Assembly (NCBI GenBank): GCA_951800935.1
Contig: CATOLW010000007.1
Coordinates: forward strand, 1 to 15,385
DNA from: an uncultured Clostridium sp.
GTDB lineage: Bacteria; Bacillota_A; Clostridia; TANB77; CAG-508
Direction: 5' to 3'
Length of the DNA stretch: 15,385 bases
How positions within the stretch are numbered: position 1 is the first letter of the stretch; every line of letters starts with the position of its first letter. The notes under the pieces are model-generated. The model was not told where the DNA came from, ran no database searches, and saw only the letters and a list, made by a program, of their open reading frames with translations. Positions 1 to 8,597 of this stretch are shown one piece after another. The position numbers were made by a program, and so were the translations under genes.

Positions 1-2342
1 AGAAGCTCCTATTGCTCTTAAAATACCAATTTCCTTTGTTCTTTCTAGTACAGATATATAAGTTATAATTCCTATCATAATAGAAGATACGATTAAAGAA
101 ATAGCAACAAAAGCAATTAATACATATCTAATGGTATCAATGATTTGACTAACAGATTTCATCATGATTCCTACCATGTCTGTATAATTGATAACGTTTT
201 CTTCTTTTCCTTCTTCTCTTTGTTTTTGGTTATAGCTTTCTATAGCATCTGCTATTTTATCTTTTGCCTCAAAGTTTTTTGGATAGATATTAATAGAAGT
301 AGGTTTTTCTAAATCAATGGCTGCTAATTTTTCTAAGTTCTTTTCATAACTAGCATCTTTGTTTGCTGTATAAGTTTCCATCATTTTTGCAATTTCTTCG
401 CTACTTAATCTACTCATTGCCATTCTTTGTTCATTGCTCAAATTTGCCATACTGTAATTTTCTTTTTCTTCCTCTGTTGGAAATTTTAGTCCTGAAAATA
501 CATTTGTGTCTTGGTTATTTTTTTGTTCTTTCACAATCTCAGCTTCATTTGATTGGTTTATAACATATTCTTTTAGTTTTTTCGTATAACCAATTCCACT
601 TGTTACTGCAGTTGCTGCAACACTTTCTTCATTTTGTTTAATAATTCCTACTATTTTAATACTTTCTGCTTGTGCTATTTTTTCTTTCATGTAATCTTCA
701 TTATCTTCTTGATTAAGCCATAATTCATTTTCTTTTTGGTAGTAATCTGTATTTAGTAATAATTTGAAAGATAGATTTAGCAACTCATCATAAGTATAAG
801 AAATTTCTTCTTGATTTTCTTCTAATTTTTCTCCATTTTCTACTGCTTTCCATTTATCTTTTAATTCTTCTTGATTTTTCAATCCTAAAGAATACAAAGT
901 ATAATCATCAATTCTTCCATCTTCTTTTAAAATTAATACTACTTCATTATAGTCTTTTGGCCAAGTTCCTTTTACTAAATCAAATTGAGATTCTAATAAA
1001 TCTTGATTATCTAACATTTCAATCCAAATATCTGTATTGGTCATCATAGAACTTCCAAACATAGATGCCATAGATGAGTTATTTGAAGCTTCTATCATTT
1101 CACCCATACCAAAGGCATTCATAACAGTACTTGGATTTACTTTGACGATCCCATCTTCTGTGTTTTCTTTATACAGATTAATTTTTAAGTTATATCCATA
1201 TTCTATACTGTTACTATTTTTGTTTATTTCATTGTTTCCTTCTTCTAAATATTTCTTTAATTCTGCTAAATTATTATTTTCTTTTTTGTTAGAAAGGGTG
1301 GTTATCATGTCATTCATAATGTCTGCCGAATATACTTTTCCTTCTTCTTGGTTTTCGTTTTTCTCTACGTTTCCCATCATACTTTCCATCATACTTGACA
1401 TGTCAATAGTAGATTCTTCTATTGTAATAGGATAAGAAGAAAGAGTATCTTCTTCTACTTTATTAATATAATTTTGTACACCAGTTGAAATGGCTAAAAT
1501 AAGAGCAATTCCGATAATCCCAATACTTCCTGCAAATGAGGTAAGTAGGGTTCTTCCTTTTTTGGTCATTAGGTTGTTTAAACTTAGTCGTAAGGCGGTA
1601 AAGAATTTCATAGAGGTTCTACCTGTTTTGGCCTTGTTTTTTTCTTTTTCTTTCTCTTCTTTGGTAAATGGTTTAGAATCATCTGTAATTACTCCATCTA
1701 GTATTTTTACAATTCTAGTAGAATATTTTTCAGCTAATTCTGGATTATGGGTTACCATGATAATTAGTTTTTCTTTGGCAATTTCTTTTAGAATTTCCAT
1801 AATTTGTACACTAGTTTTAGTATCTAGTGCTCCGTGTTGGTTCATCTGCTAAAATAATATCTGGATTATTAACCAAAGCTCTGGCAATTGCTACTCTTTG
1901 CATTTGTCCTCCAGATAATTGGTTTGGTTTTTTATGAATTTGCTCTCCTAATCCTACGTCTTCTAATGCTTTTATGGCTCTTTGTTTTCTTTCTTTTTTT
2001 GATACTCCTGAAATAGTTAAAGCTAACTCTACATTAGAAAGAATAGATTGATGTAGTATTAAATTATAACTTTGAAATACAAATCCAATCGAATAGTTGC
2101 GGTAAGCATCCCATTCTTTATTTTTAAATTTTTTGGTGGATTTTCCGATTAATAATCAAGTCTCCTGAAGTGTATCTATCAAGCCCTCCTATAATATTTA
2201 GTAATGTTGTTTTTCCACATCCACTTTGTCCTAAAATCGATACAAATTCGTTTTTTCTAAATTCAATATCAATTCCTTTTAATGCTTTTACTGCTGTATT
2301 ACCTGATAAATAGTCTTTCGTTATTTTTTGTAATTTTAACAT
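1..2342 (-). CDS. MacB-type ABC transporter ATPase-permease fusion, 3' end beyond window, two +1 shifts at CGG
   Basis: Reads as one 780-residue partial protein if the frame moves +1 at CGG codons 2147-2145 and 1834-1832. The ATPase has Walker [10 protein letters not shown] (about 38-46), Q-loop Gln90, signature LSGGQ (142-146), Walker B ILADEPTG (163-170) and switch His198. A permease domain follows, with a membrane segment at about 268-287, a large extracytoplasmic region of roughly 450 residues, and a second segment near the edge followed by the FtsX/MacB-type motif [17 protein letters not shown]. The family exports peptides, antibiotics or lipid-linked substrates; the substrate here is unknown. 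Start ATG at 2342 has AGGAGG about 9 bases upstream. In the zero frame the protein would end 9 codons after the first CGG, and the second is followed by a stop 4 codons later. Both restored Gly residues (66 and 170) are conserved in the family. The rest of the frame, followed to base 1, is uninterrupted. Confidence 0.88.
1832..1834 (-). other. CGG +1 frameshift site B (ABC ATPase Walker B, Gly170)
   Basis: Zero-frame codons ACA CGG AGC ACT AGA TAC TAA. Dropping the C gives ACA GGA GCA CTA GAT, restoring ADEPTGALD. This Gly is one of the most conserved positions of the family, so it strongly constrains both the point of shift and the amino acid inserted. Confidence 0.88.
2145..2147 (-). other. 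CGG +1 frameshift site A (ABC ATPase, Gly66)
   Basis: Zero-frame codons AAT CGG AAA. Dropping the C gives AAT GGA AAA TCC, restoring LIINGKST, where Gly is usual in MacB/LolD-type ATPases. The 5' frame stops 9 codons further on; the 3' frame runs through Q-loop and signature. Confidence 0.85.
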
Positions 2343-2372
2343 TTATATCTTCCTCCTCGTTTTTAATTTTTG

Positions 2373-2406
2373 AAGGAGCAATTAAGAACTTTCTCAATTG
2401 CCCCTT
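2373..2406 (-). repeat. Hairpin between acidic-protein gene and ABC gene
   Basis: Inverted repeat with 11-base arms AAGGGGCAATT / AATTGCTCCTT on the minus strand, with one G-U pair and a 12-base loop. It sits just after the stop of the upstream gene. On the minus strand no T-run follows, so it is not a canonical terminator in the direction of the genes; it may be a processing or attenuating hairpin. Confidence 0.5.
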
Positions 2407-2409
2407 TTA

Positions 2410-4407
2410 TTACTTTTTAAATAATTTATTAAATAGTCCTTTGTTATTGTTTCTTCGATTGCTTGATTTTTTTCTACTATTTGCAATTAACATATCAATG
2501 CTTTCTTCATCGTCAAAAGAGATAACTGTTTTGCTTTGTAGCTTTTGTTTTCTGTATTGTTCTTCATCGTCATCATAATTGTATTCGTAAATATTTTCAT
2601 ATTCTTCTTCATCATCGTCGTCATCTTCCAGATAAGTTGTTCTTTTTCTGAAGTTGTATGACTTGTGATTATAAGCTTTGTAATCCTCATCTTCTTCGTC
2701 ATCTTCATATTCGTCTTCATAATCTTCCTCATAGTCATCTTCATCTTCATATTCGTCTTCACTATAATCATCTTCATAATCTTCTTCGTCATCATCATAA
2801 TTCATTTCGTAGTTTTCTTCCTTGTCTTCTTCCTCTTCGTCCTCATCGTAGTTCATAGCATAGTTGTTAAAATCATTGTCTTCTTCATAGTCTTCATCGT
2901 AATCTTCTTCATCATATTCATTATCATATTCTTCATTGTAATCATCATCATCTTCTTCATCAAAACTGTAATCATCTATATTGTATTGGTATTCTTGATG
3001 ATTATCAATTACTTCTTCTTTCTTATCTTCATATTCTTTGTAATCATTTTCATCGTCTTCTTCGTCATAGTCTGTTTCACCATATTTTCCATATTGGTCA
3101 TATTCAAATTGCTTATAAGTATTTTCTTTTTCTTCTATCTTTTCTGGTTGTTTTCTTTCCTTTTTCATTTCTTTTTGATAATTTTGTACTCTAGCCAATT
3201 CTTCTATTTCATCTGGTTCTTCTATTTTATATTCGGACAAGTCTTTATTAAACTTTTCAGATACTTCTTCTTGGAATACATTGTATATATTTTTAATCCC
3301 TTCTATTCTCCAATAGTTTGAGTTGATAACTGTTCCCATACTAATATTGACATTGTTTACTTCTTTTTCAAAGTTCTTTTCTTTGTCTTCGATGTTTTTT
3401 AGATAATTTTTATTGTATAGCTGATTATATCCTTTTTTGGTAGAACGATTTGTAGTTTCTCTCATAATAAGTTCATATAGTTTAGCAATTTGCATCATAT
3501 CTAATTCGAAGTTGTTACAAGCCTCCATCATCATTTTTTTATGAGCTTTTGTTCCACTAATTGCTGTCATTCTTTCATAGTCCAAAAATCCTACTATGTA
3601 TTCTCGTTCTGCATTTAAAAAGGCTAGTTTAACACTTGTATCTCTTAATGTTTTTTTATATTTATTTAGTCTTATTACTTCACTATCTGGTTCTGCTAAT
3701 ATTTTTTTCATTTTTTCGTAAACTAAAATATAACATTCTGCTTCTTTTTCTGCAATACTAATTCTAGCTTTTATTGCTCTTTTTAAAACTTCTTGATTGA
3801 AAGCTACTCTTTCACTTTTTCCGTTTTTTATCATAATTCCTAAAGCTTCTTGTTTTACTTGCTCTTTTTCAAAATTGATAAAGTCTTTTAGGGCTACAAT
3901 ATCTTTTACATCAATTTCATCAAATTCTGCATGCATTCTTTCGATGTAATTAATATGATTTGCTTCTCCAATTCTTCTAGCTTTTTCACATTTATTTCTG
4001 TTTTTTTGCTTTTTTGAAAAATCGGTTAAGTATTTTACAAATTCTGCTCTAATTTCTTTTAATTTTTCATTGTTTTTATCTAAAGTTCCTTCTATCTTTT
4101 TTAGTTTTATTTCTAGTACTTGAGCATCTTCTCCTAGTTCTGTAAATAATTGTGCTCTGTCGTCTTCTAATTTTTTATTGTCTTTGTATATTTTTTCTTG
4201 TTCTTGTTGCAAATTTTCTATCTCTTTTGCAGTATCGTCAAATTCTTGTATGACTTCTAATTCTTTTTCTGTTACGGTTTGATAGTTTTCAATTTCGTTG
4301 ATTAGCTCACCATAATTTTCGTTGTTTCTCTTTAGATTATATTCTTTGTTAAGTTTTAGAATTTTTTCCATATATCTTTCTAAAACAATAGCACTTCTTT
4401 CATACAT
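2410..4407 (-). CDS. Coiled-coil protein with long acidic Asp/Glu/Tyr-rich tail, function unknown
   Basis: I do not recognise this 665-residue protein by name. Residues about 1-400 are charged, helical and probably coiled coil (many E/K heptad-like stretches, e.g. around 50-120), without signal peptide or membrane segment, so it is likely cytoplasmic. From about 395 to 640 the composition becomes almost only Asp, Glu, Tyr and Asn, in degenerate short repeats such as DYEED and YEDEYEDD. The last 25 residues are basic (SRKKSSNRRNNNK then FNKLFKK). Start ATG 4407 follows GGAGG by 10 bases. The stop is 68 bases upstream of the ABC gene. It may be co-transcribed with the 6-TM gene at 4442-5056 (34-base gap). 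The acidic tail could bind cations or basic proteins, but that is a guess from composition. Confidence 0.8.
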   Translation of the reverse strand: MYERSAIVLERYMEKILKLNKEYNLKRNNENYGELINEIENYQTVTEKELEVIQEFDDTAKEIENLQQEQEKIYKDNKKLEDDRAQLFTELGEDAQVLEIKLKKIEGTLDKNNEKLKEIRAEFVKYLTDFSKKQKNRNKCEKARRIGEANHINYIERMHAEFDEIDVKDIVALKDFINFEKEQVKQEALGIMIKNGKSERVAFNQEVLKRAIKARISIAEKEAECYILVYEKMKKILAEPDSEVIRLNKYKKTLRDTSVKLAFLNAEREYIVGFLDYERMTAISGTKAHKKMMMEACNNFELDMMQIAKLYELIMRETTNRSTKKGYNQLYNKNYLKNIEDKEKNFEKEVNNVNISMGTVINSNYWRIEGIKNIYNVFQEEVSEKFNKDLSEYKIEEPDEIEELARVQNYQKEMKKERKQPEKIEEKENTYKQFEYDQYGKYGETDYDEEDDENDYKEYEDKKEEVIDNHQEYQYNIDDYSFDEEDDDDYNEEYDNEYDEEDYDEDYEEDNDFNNYAMNYDEDEEEEDKEENYEMNYDDDEEDYEDDYSEDEYEDEDDYEEDYEDEYEDDEEDEDYKAYNHKSYNFRKRTTYLEDDDDDEEEYENIYEYNYDDDEEQYRKQKLQSKTVISFDDEESIDMLIANSRKKSSNRRNNNKGLFNKLFKK

Positions 4408-4441
4408 GTTGATGTAACCTCCAAAAATTCACATTTCCTTC

Positions 4442-5056
4442 CTAACTCTCTTTTGTTAATTTTCTTTTTTCTATTTCATAAATAGCAAAGGCTATTATCG
4501 TTCCGATACAAGCAGTTATTAATTGTGTCATTCCCATAGCTGTTTGTAAATTGTTAATCAATTTATCTGGAAAAATTCCAAATACTCTTAATAATGCAAA
4601 ACATCCAAAAATCACCAATACTTTTGCTATTACTCCTAGTATTCCTGCTAGAAAATAGTTTTTGTTTTTTTCTAGTAAGATAACTTTATAAGCATAAATA
4701 AGAGCAAAGTTTCCTAACCAGATGGCTGGTATCATATATACCATATAAGTAGATGCTGTACCAAATACATAACCACTTACTATAGTTGAAATACTTGGCA
4801 TTGTTATAACTCCTATTATTTTTTTCCATCCTTTAAGATTAATTGCTGAAATAACTAATGCTGTATTTACAATTGATCCAACTATAATTTGTGAATTCGT
4901 TGTTATTACACTTTGTGTCCCAAATATAGCTTTTATTAGCTGTGCTAAAAAAGTTGGGACTAAAAAAGCGATTAGTCCTATTGTAATCGTTTGTATTATT
5001 TCTATTTTTTCTGTAAATTTATAGATTGTTTGATTGAATGCCTTTTCTTTTTCCAT
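4442..5056 (-). CDS. Integral membrane protein with about six TM segments, unknown function
   Basis: 204 residues with hydrophobic segments at about 19-44, 55-77, 80-103, 104-128, 134-162 and 173-199, and charged ends (MEKEKAFNQ and EKRKLTKES). Size and six-helix layout resemble substrate-binding S components of ECF transporters, but I see no diagnostic motif and no ECF ATPase nearby, so this is only one possibility. Start ATG 5056 has AGAGG 7-8 bases upstream. A promoter TAGACT-17-TATAAT lies just before it, so this gene probably begins a unit with the coiled-coil gene downstream. It contains one out-of-frame CGG (ATC GGA) that causes no frame change. Confidence 0.75.
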   Translation of the reverse strand: MEKEKAFNQTIYKFTEKIEIIQTITIGLIAFLVPTFLAQLIKAIFGTQSVITTNSQIIVGSIVNTALVISAINLKGWKKIIGVITMPSISTIVSGYVFGTASTYMVYMIPAIWLGNFALIYAYKVILLEKNKNYFLAGILGVIAKVLVIFGCFALLRVFGIFPDKLINNLQTAMGMTQLITACIGTIIAFAIYEIEKRKLTKES

Positions 5057-5078
5057 TTTTATTCCTCTTTTCCGTTCT

Positions 5079-5107
5079 ATTATATCTGAAAAAAACGAAA
5101 AAGTCTA
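5079..5107 (-). promoter_or_regulatory. Promoter for the 6-TM protein gene
   Basis: TAGACT (5107-5102), 17-base spacer, TATAAT (5084-5079), about 22 bases before the start codon. The same hexamer pair and spacing occurs before rnpB, which supports its being a real housekeeping promoter form in this genome. Confidence 0.65.
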
Positions 5108-5126
5108 TAGTTAGCTTTCTTTTTAT

Positions 5127-5906
5127 CTAATTTTTTGTTTCTATTTTTACATTTTTATTTATTAATATTAATATAATACTAATTATACATCCTGTTGCAA
5201 TCGATACGATTATCGCTCTTGTATTTATATCTTGCAACCAACCACCAGCAAATTTTTGGTCTATAAAATTAGATAATACCTTAATGAGTACAAATATTAT
5301 AAACATGACTATCGTAATTATTATACTAATATTCCTTATCGATTTTAATGTTCTATGTTTTTCCAATGCATATAATGTTACTATAGTTAGAACACATAAA
5401 ATTGCTATAATTACTCTAAAATAAATATTGGTAATCACATTATATATTTTTAAAATTATTAAATAATTATTCCCAAAACTATATAATAAATTATTTTGCA
5501 ATCTTTCTTCTGTATTAGTAATTTGTTCTATTGCATTTCTTTTCATATTTTGTAGCTTTTCATTCGAAACTTCATTAGGTATATATTTAGATATTAATAT
5601 ATCTATTTCATTTTCTATATTTATTTTAGTGTTTCCATCATTGATAATATTTTCTATTAATGTATTTATAAATTTAGATGTAATTTTCTTTGTACTTTCA
5701 CTATTTCTAATATTACCCTCTATTACCTCTAATTTATTTATATCAACATCATAAACAATTTCATCTAATAAATATCCTGATACTCTTTTCGAAATTATTT
5801 CTTGTGAAAAAGTATTTACAACTACATCTTCAACTACAAAGCTTATAATTATCATCACTAGAAGTACAAATAATAATATTTTCAACAGTATTTTTATGTA
5901 TTTCAT
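5127..5906 (-). CDS. Membrane protein with extracytoplasmic domain and four TM segments, unknown function
   Basis: 259 residues, not recognised. An N-terminal membrane segment (about 6-26) is followed by a hydrophilic, probably extracytoplasmic region of about 120 residues rich in Asn, Ile and Glu, and then three membrane segments at roughly 163-182, 191-214 and 228-250, ending in a short basic tail. Start ATG 5906 has a strong GGGAGGA 7-8 bases upstream. It stands alone: the terminator of the preceding operon and its own likely promoter lie upstream, and a promoter for the next gene lies downstream. Topology recalls small sensor-like or regulatory membrane proteins, but no motif supports a specific role. 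It contains no CGG. Confidence 0.7.
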   Translation of the reverse strand: MKYIKILLKILLFVLLVMIIISFVVEDVVVNTFSQEIISKRVSGYLLDEIVYDVDINKLEVIEGNIRNSESTKKITSKFINTLIENIINDGNTKINIENEIDILISKYIPNEVSNEKLQNMKRNAIEQITNTEERLQNNLLYSFGNNYLIILKIYNVITNIYFRVIIAILCVLTIVTLYALEKHRTLKSIRNISIIITIVMFIIFVLIKVLSNFIDQKFAGGWLQDINTRAIIVSIATGCIISIILILINKNVKIETKN

Positions 5907-5943
5907 TATAAAATCCTCCCTACAAATACTAGTTATTGCTTAG

Positions 5944-5972
5944 ATTATACCATATACATCTTTATAAAACTA
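5944..5972 (-). promoter_or_regulatory. Likely promoter of the 4-TM membrane protein gene at 5127-5906
   Basis: TATAAT at 5949-5944 with a weak TAGTTT 17 bases upstream (5972-5967). The -10 is perfect; the -35 is only a partial match. Confidence 0.5.
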
Positions 5973-6017
5973 CTATTTCATCAAAATATTAAAATTATAC
6001 AATGTCAATGTTTATTG

Positions 6018-6080
6018 TCTAAAAATTTATGCCTTCTAAAAGCTACAAGAGAAAAATTTTCATAGGCATAAATTTTTAGA
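6018..6080. repeat. Perfect 16-bp inverted repeat with 31-base loop
   Basis: Arms tctaaaaatttatgcc (6018-6033) and ggcataaatttttaga (6065-6080). It lies in the 283-base gap between two genes, just beyond the terminator hairpin. It could fold as a long cruciform or RNA stem, be an operator, or be the remnant of a small mobile repeat. No T-run follows it in either direction. Confidence 0.55.
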
Positions 6081-6089
6081 AGTTCTACG

Positions 6090-6128
6090 AAAAAGTGCAG
6101 TGGCGTTTTCGACCAACTGCACTTTTTT
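6090..6128 (-). terminator. Intrinsic terminator of the blaI/blaR1-like operon
   Basis: Hairpin with stem AAAAAGTGCAG / CTGCACTTTTT, an inner TGG/CCA pairing beside a one-base bulge and a loop TCGAAAACG, followed on the minus strand by a T-run. Because the arms are flanked by A and T runs it could act in both directions. It lies 60 bases after the last gene of the operon. Confidence 0.8.
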
Positions 6129-6189
6129 GTAATCTACCTAATCAAATTCCTCCCAAGTTCTCTATCTTTGTTTCTTCAAATCTATCCTA

Positions 6190-6910
6190 TTAACACCCCA
6201 TTGCTTCTATATTTTCGGCTACTAATTTTCCTTGTTGCTTTTCTGTTTCTCGAAAAGTCACAAAAATAGTATTGGCTACTTCTTTCATTTTTTGTAATTC
6301 TTCTAATTGATTTTTCGTGTCTGAAAAAATTTGTGTATCTTTATCAACTATAACTTGAACTTCAAAAGTTTCTTGTTCATATTCGCTATAATAATCTGTT
6401 ATTTTTCCGCTTAAGATAATATCGTTTCCTTTTTGTTTTAAGTTTTCAATTGACATTGCTACTTCTTTGGCTTCTAGAAATTCTTTTTTTAGTTCTTCCC
6501 CTTTTATATTTCTTATTACTCGAATATTGCTTTCTTTTGTTAAAATGAACTCTTCTTCTGTTTGAATCACATTACTAATTTGCATTTTGTCCTGCTCCCC
6601 GAATTTTTTCTATTTCCATTTCTTCTTCTGTTCTGTCATTTATGATTTTTTCGTCTTTTATTGTTACTTTTTGTAAGCCTTGTTTTTTGTCTTGAATCCA
6701 AAAAGTATTTCCTTCTATTTTATTTATAATGCCATCTATTGCTGTTTTTCTTTCTACTTTTTCTTGATTAGCCTCTTCTTGAAAAACTGTTTGACTCTTA
6801 ACTGTTTCTTTTTCCTGATTGGTATATCTAAAAAATACAATTAGAGCTGTTAGTGTAATTACTAAAATGTTAATTAAAATTACTGTGATTGTTATGATTT
6901 TCTTTTTCAT
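6190..6910 (-). CDS. Membrane-anchored extracytoplasmic protein, one +1 shift at CGG
   Basis: Reads as one 239-residue protein if the frame moves +1 at CGG 6601-6599, just after residue 103. An N-terminal membrane segment (about 5-27) anchors a soluble, Glu/Lys-rich extracytoplasmic part. Two halves show related beta-rich wording: NKIEGNTFWIQDKKQG (about 67-82) and, after the shift, SGKITDYYSEYEQ. No family is recognised. Start ATG 6910 has AAGGAG 7 bases before it, and the stop of the upstream 4-TM gene is 10 bases away, so it is the last gene of the operon. Without the shift it would end 9 codons after the CGG as IRGAGQNAN. The in-frame ATG at 6585 on the other side has no convincing ribosome binding site, and that piece lacks any signal or anchor, arguing against two separate genes. 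Confidence 0.75.
6599..6601 (-). other. CGG +1 frameshift site H (anchored protein, Gly104)
   Basis: Zero-frame codons ATT CGG GGA GCA. Dropping the C gives ATT GGG GAG CAG GAC. It is the only site where the post-shift codon is GGG, and the run CGGGG makes this one call less certain as to exact position. Confidence 0.75.
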
Positions 6911-6920
6911 TTTTTTCTCC

Positions 6921-7292
6921 TTATACCCAAATTATAATATTCATTATGTATATAACTAAAATCAAAACTAAACTATAAATAATAAATTTAAGTTTTGTTA
7001 TTTTATTGGTACGATAACGTTCTATTAAAGCTGTTATGATTGGAATACTAATTATTTCTACTGTGCCAATAAATATGGGAACAACAATAATTAAACCTAT
7101 AATTGCTTTTCCTACTTCTTCTAAATTTGGATTATTCCCTAATAAATAAAAAATCAAAAAACTTTGCAAAAGTATTATTATTATAAATAAACTTAGCACA
7201 ATTACAATCTTACTAACTAGATGAAATGATTTTAAATTTCTATGTGCTAACACATAGACTAATAAAAATATAATTGTTCCTATTATTAACAT
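6921..7292 (-). CDS. Small membrane protein with about four TM segments
   Basis: 123 residues, almost entirely hydrophobic: segments at about 1-15, 25-50, 60-85 and 100-122, with one basic loop (ERYRTNKITKLK). No family recognised. Start ATG 7292 follows GGAG by 6 bases, and the GGAG is formed by the last codons of the RCC1-type gene, which stops 4 bases upstream, so translation is probably coupled. It is the fourth gene of the operon and may help assemble or anchor its neighbours. Confidence 0.7.
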   Translation of the reverse strand: MLIIGTIIFLLVYVLAHRNLKSFHLVSKIVIVLSLFIIIILLQSFLIFYLLGNNPNLEEVGKAIIGLIIVVPIFIGTVEIISIPIITALIERYRTNKITKLKFIIYSLVLILVIYIMNIIIWV

Positions 7293-7295
7293 ATC

Positions 7296-8597
7296 TTACT
7301 CCAATTCTAAATCTCTACAATCTTTTTCTTCTCCTGCTCCTAATTGTCCTTCTGTATTATGCCCATGACGATATAATTGATTGCTTTTATCTACTACCAA
7401 CATAAAGTTATTACTAATTGAAAATAACTCTACTTCATTAATTAAAATTTGTTTTGGTATTGAATAGTATGGGATTCCTCCTGACATTCCATATTTCATA
7501 AATTCAATGGATTCTCCAAAATTCCACAAAGTTCCATCTTGTTTTTGAATAATTACCACTCTTTCATTTACTTTTACATCTCTTACCTGTTGTATTACAT
7601 TCCCTTGTATCTGTAAATTTCCCTGCTTATCTAAGACTAAATAGCTACTACCTTCTGTGCTTTGATAAGGATATATATTTTTTATATTTTTTATATTTTC
7701 TATTTTCGTTTCTAAGGTTGTTTCCATTGTGTTTAATAACCATGCTGTACCATCATTTTTAATCACATATTTTTGACTTGTTCCACTATTTCCTTCATAG
7801 CCTTCATAAGACGTTATTTTATCTACGTTATTAATGTTGACTTTCACTGGTTCAATTGCCCACCCATTTTGCTGTGTTGTAACACCATCAAACTCATATC
7901 CTAGTCCATATATTTCATCTGTTGTGGTTTTGAAGTAATACTGATGCTGTACTAAATAAATTTCGTCTACCTTTTCTTTTTCAAACTTTTTTGCTTTTTT
8001 CGTAGGATAATCTTTTGTTGCATATCCCCAATAATAGGCTGTTTTGTCATAAGCTAGCGCTGCTGCTTGCTCACCGAATGCATAGATTTTTTCAATGTTT
8101 TGGATATCTAATTTCTTAGGAATTTGATTTGGTTTACTAGAATTAGTATCTCTACCTAATTGTGAAAATCGATTTGATCCCCATGAATATACTTCTCCTT
8201 CATAATTTAATGCCAAAGCAAAATTATCTCCTACTGCTATTTGTTTGATATCTTCTAGCCTCATTTTGGTCCATTCATTTCTTTGAATCCCTTCATAAGT
8301 GTAATCACCAGTATAACTTTTGTTTTTTCCTGCAATCCAAACTGTTCCATCTTCTTTTAATACACTAGTATAAGTTGTTCCTGTTTGTATATCTTTTATT
8401 TTGGAAGTATTTTGCTCCCATTGACGATTTCTATCATAGGCTAAATTCATTTCTTCTTCAATTTCATTTTCTTTACTTTGCTTTCTTGCTTTGTTGACTT
8501 GATTTACAATTGGCTTTGTTAAAAATCCCAAGCATACACAAAATAAAATTATTGTTACAAAAGGCATGAGCCATTTTTCTTTTTTCATATTAATCAC
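7296..8597 (-). CDS. Membrane-anchored RCC1-repeat (beta-propeller) protein
   Basis: 433 residues: an N-terminal membrane anchor (about 8-27), a charged linker, then RCC1/ATS1-like blades such as YTSVLKEDGTVWIAG (about 74-88), FALALNYEGEVYSWGSN (about 126-142) followed by SQLG, and the last blade LYRHGHNTEGQLGAG near 408-422. Such propellers bind proteins or ligands outside the membrane in bacteria. Two starts are possible: GTG at 8597, with AGGA 7 bases upstream inside the blaR1-like gene, overlapping its end by 8 bases, or ATG at 8588 with a poorer site; I prefer GTG. The overlap suggests coupling to the blaR1-like gene, so it may be a ligand or substrate partner of that sensor; this is inference. 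It contains one out-of-frame CGG (TTC GGT) with no frame change. Confidence 0.85.
   Translation of the reverse strand: MINMKKEKWLMPFVTIILFCVCLGFLTKPIVNQVNKARKQSKENEIEEEMNLAYDRNRQWEQNTSKIKDIQTGTTYTSVLKEDGTVWIAGKNKSYTGDYTYEGIQRNEWTKMRLEDIKQIAVGDNFALALNYEGEVYSWGSNRFSQLGRDTNSSKPNQIPKKLDIQNIEKIYAFGEQAAALAYDKTAYYWGYATKDYPTKKAKKFEKEKVDEIYLVQHQYYFKTTTDEIYGLGYEFDGVTTQQNGWAIEPVKVNINNVDKITSYEGYEGNSGTSQKYVIKNDGTAWLLNTMETTLETKIENIKNIKNIYPYQSTEGSSYLVLDKQGNLQIQGNVIQQVRDVKVNERVVIIQKQDGTLWNFGESIEFMKYGMSGGIPYYSIPKQILINEVELFSISNNFMLVVDKSNQLYRHGHNTEGQLGAGEEKDCRDLELE

Noticed and set aside
1037..1852. Plus-strand open frames of 120-132 codons
   Set aside because: They are antisense to the permease part of the ABC gene, hydrophobic by composition, and lack ribosome binding sites.
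1..2342. ABC transporter as a pseudogene
   Set aside because: Both lesions are the same +1 type at CGG, all motifs are intact, and the following 611 codons hold no stop.
2665..3321. 218-codon open frame on the plus strand, almost only Ile, Phe and Val
   Set aside because: It is the complement of the acidic Asp/Glu/Tyr tail on the minus strand. The same low-complexity codons read backwards give hydrophobic residues; there is no ribosome binding site.
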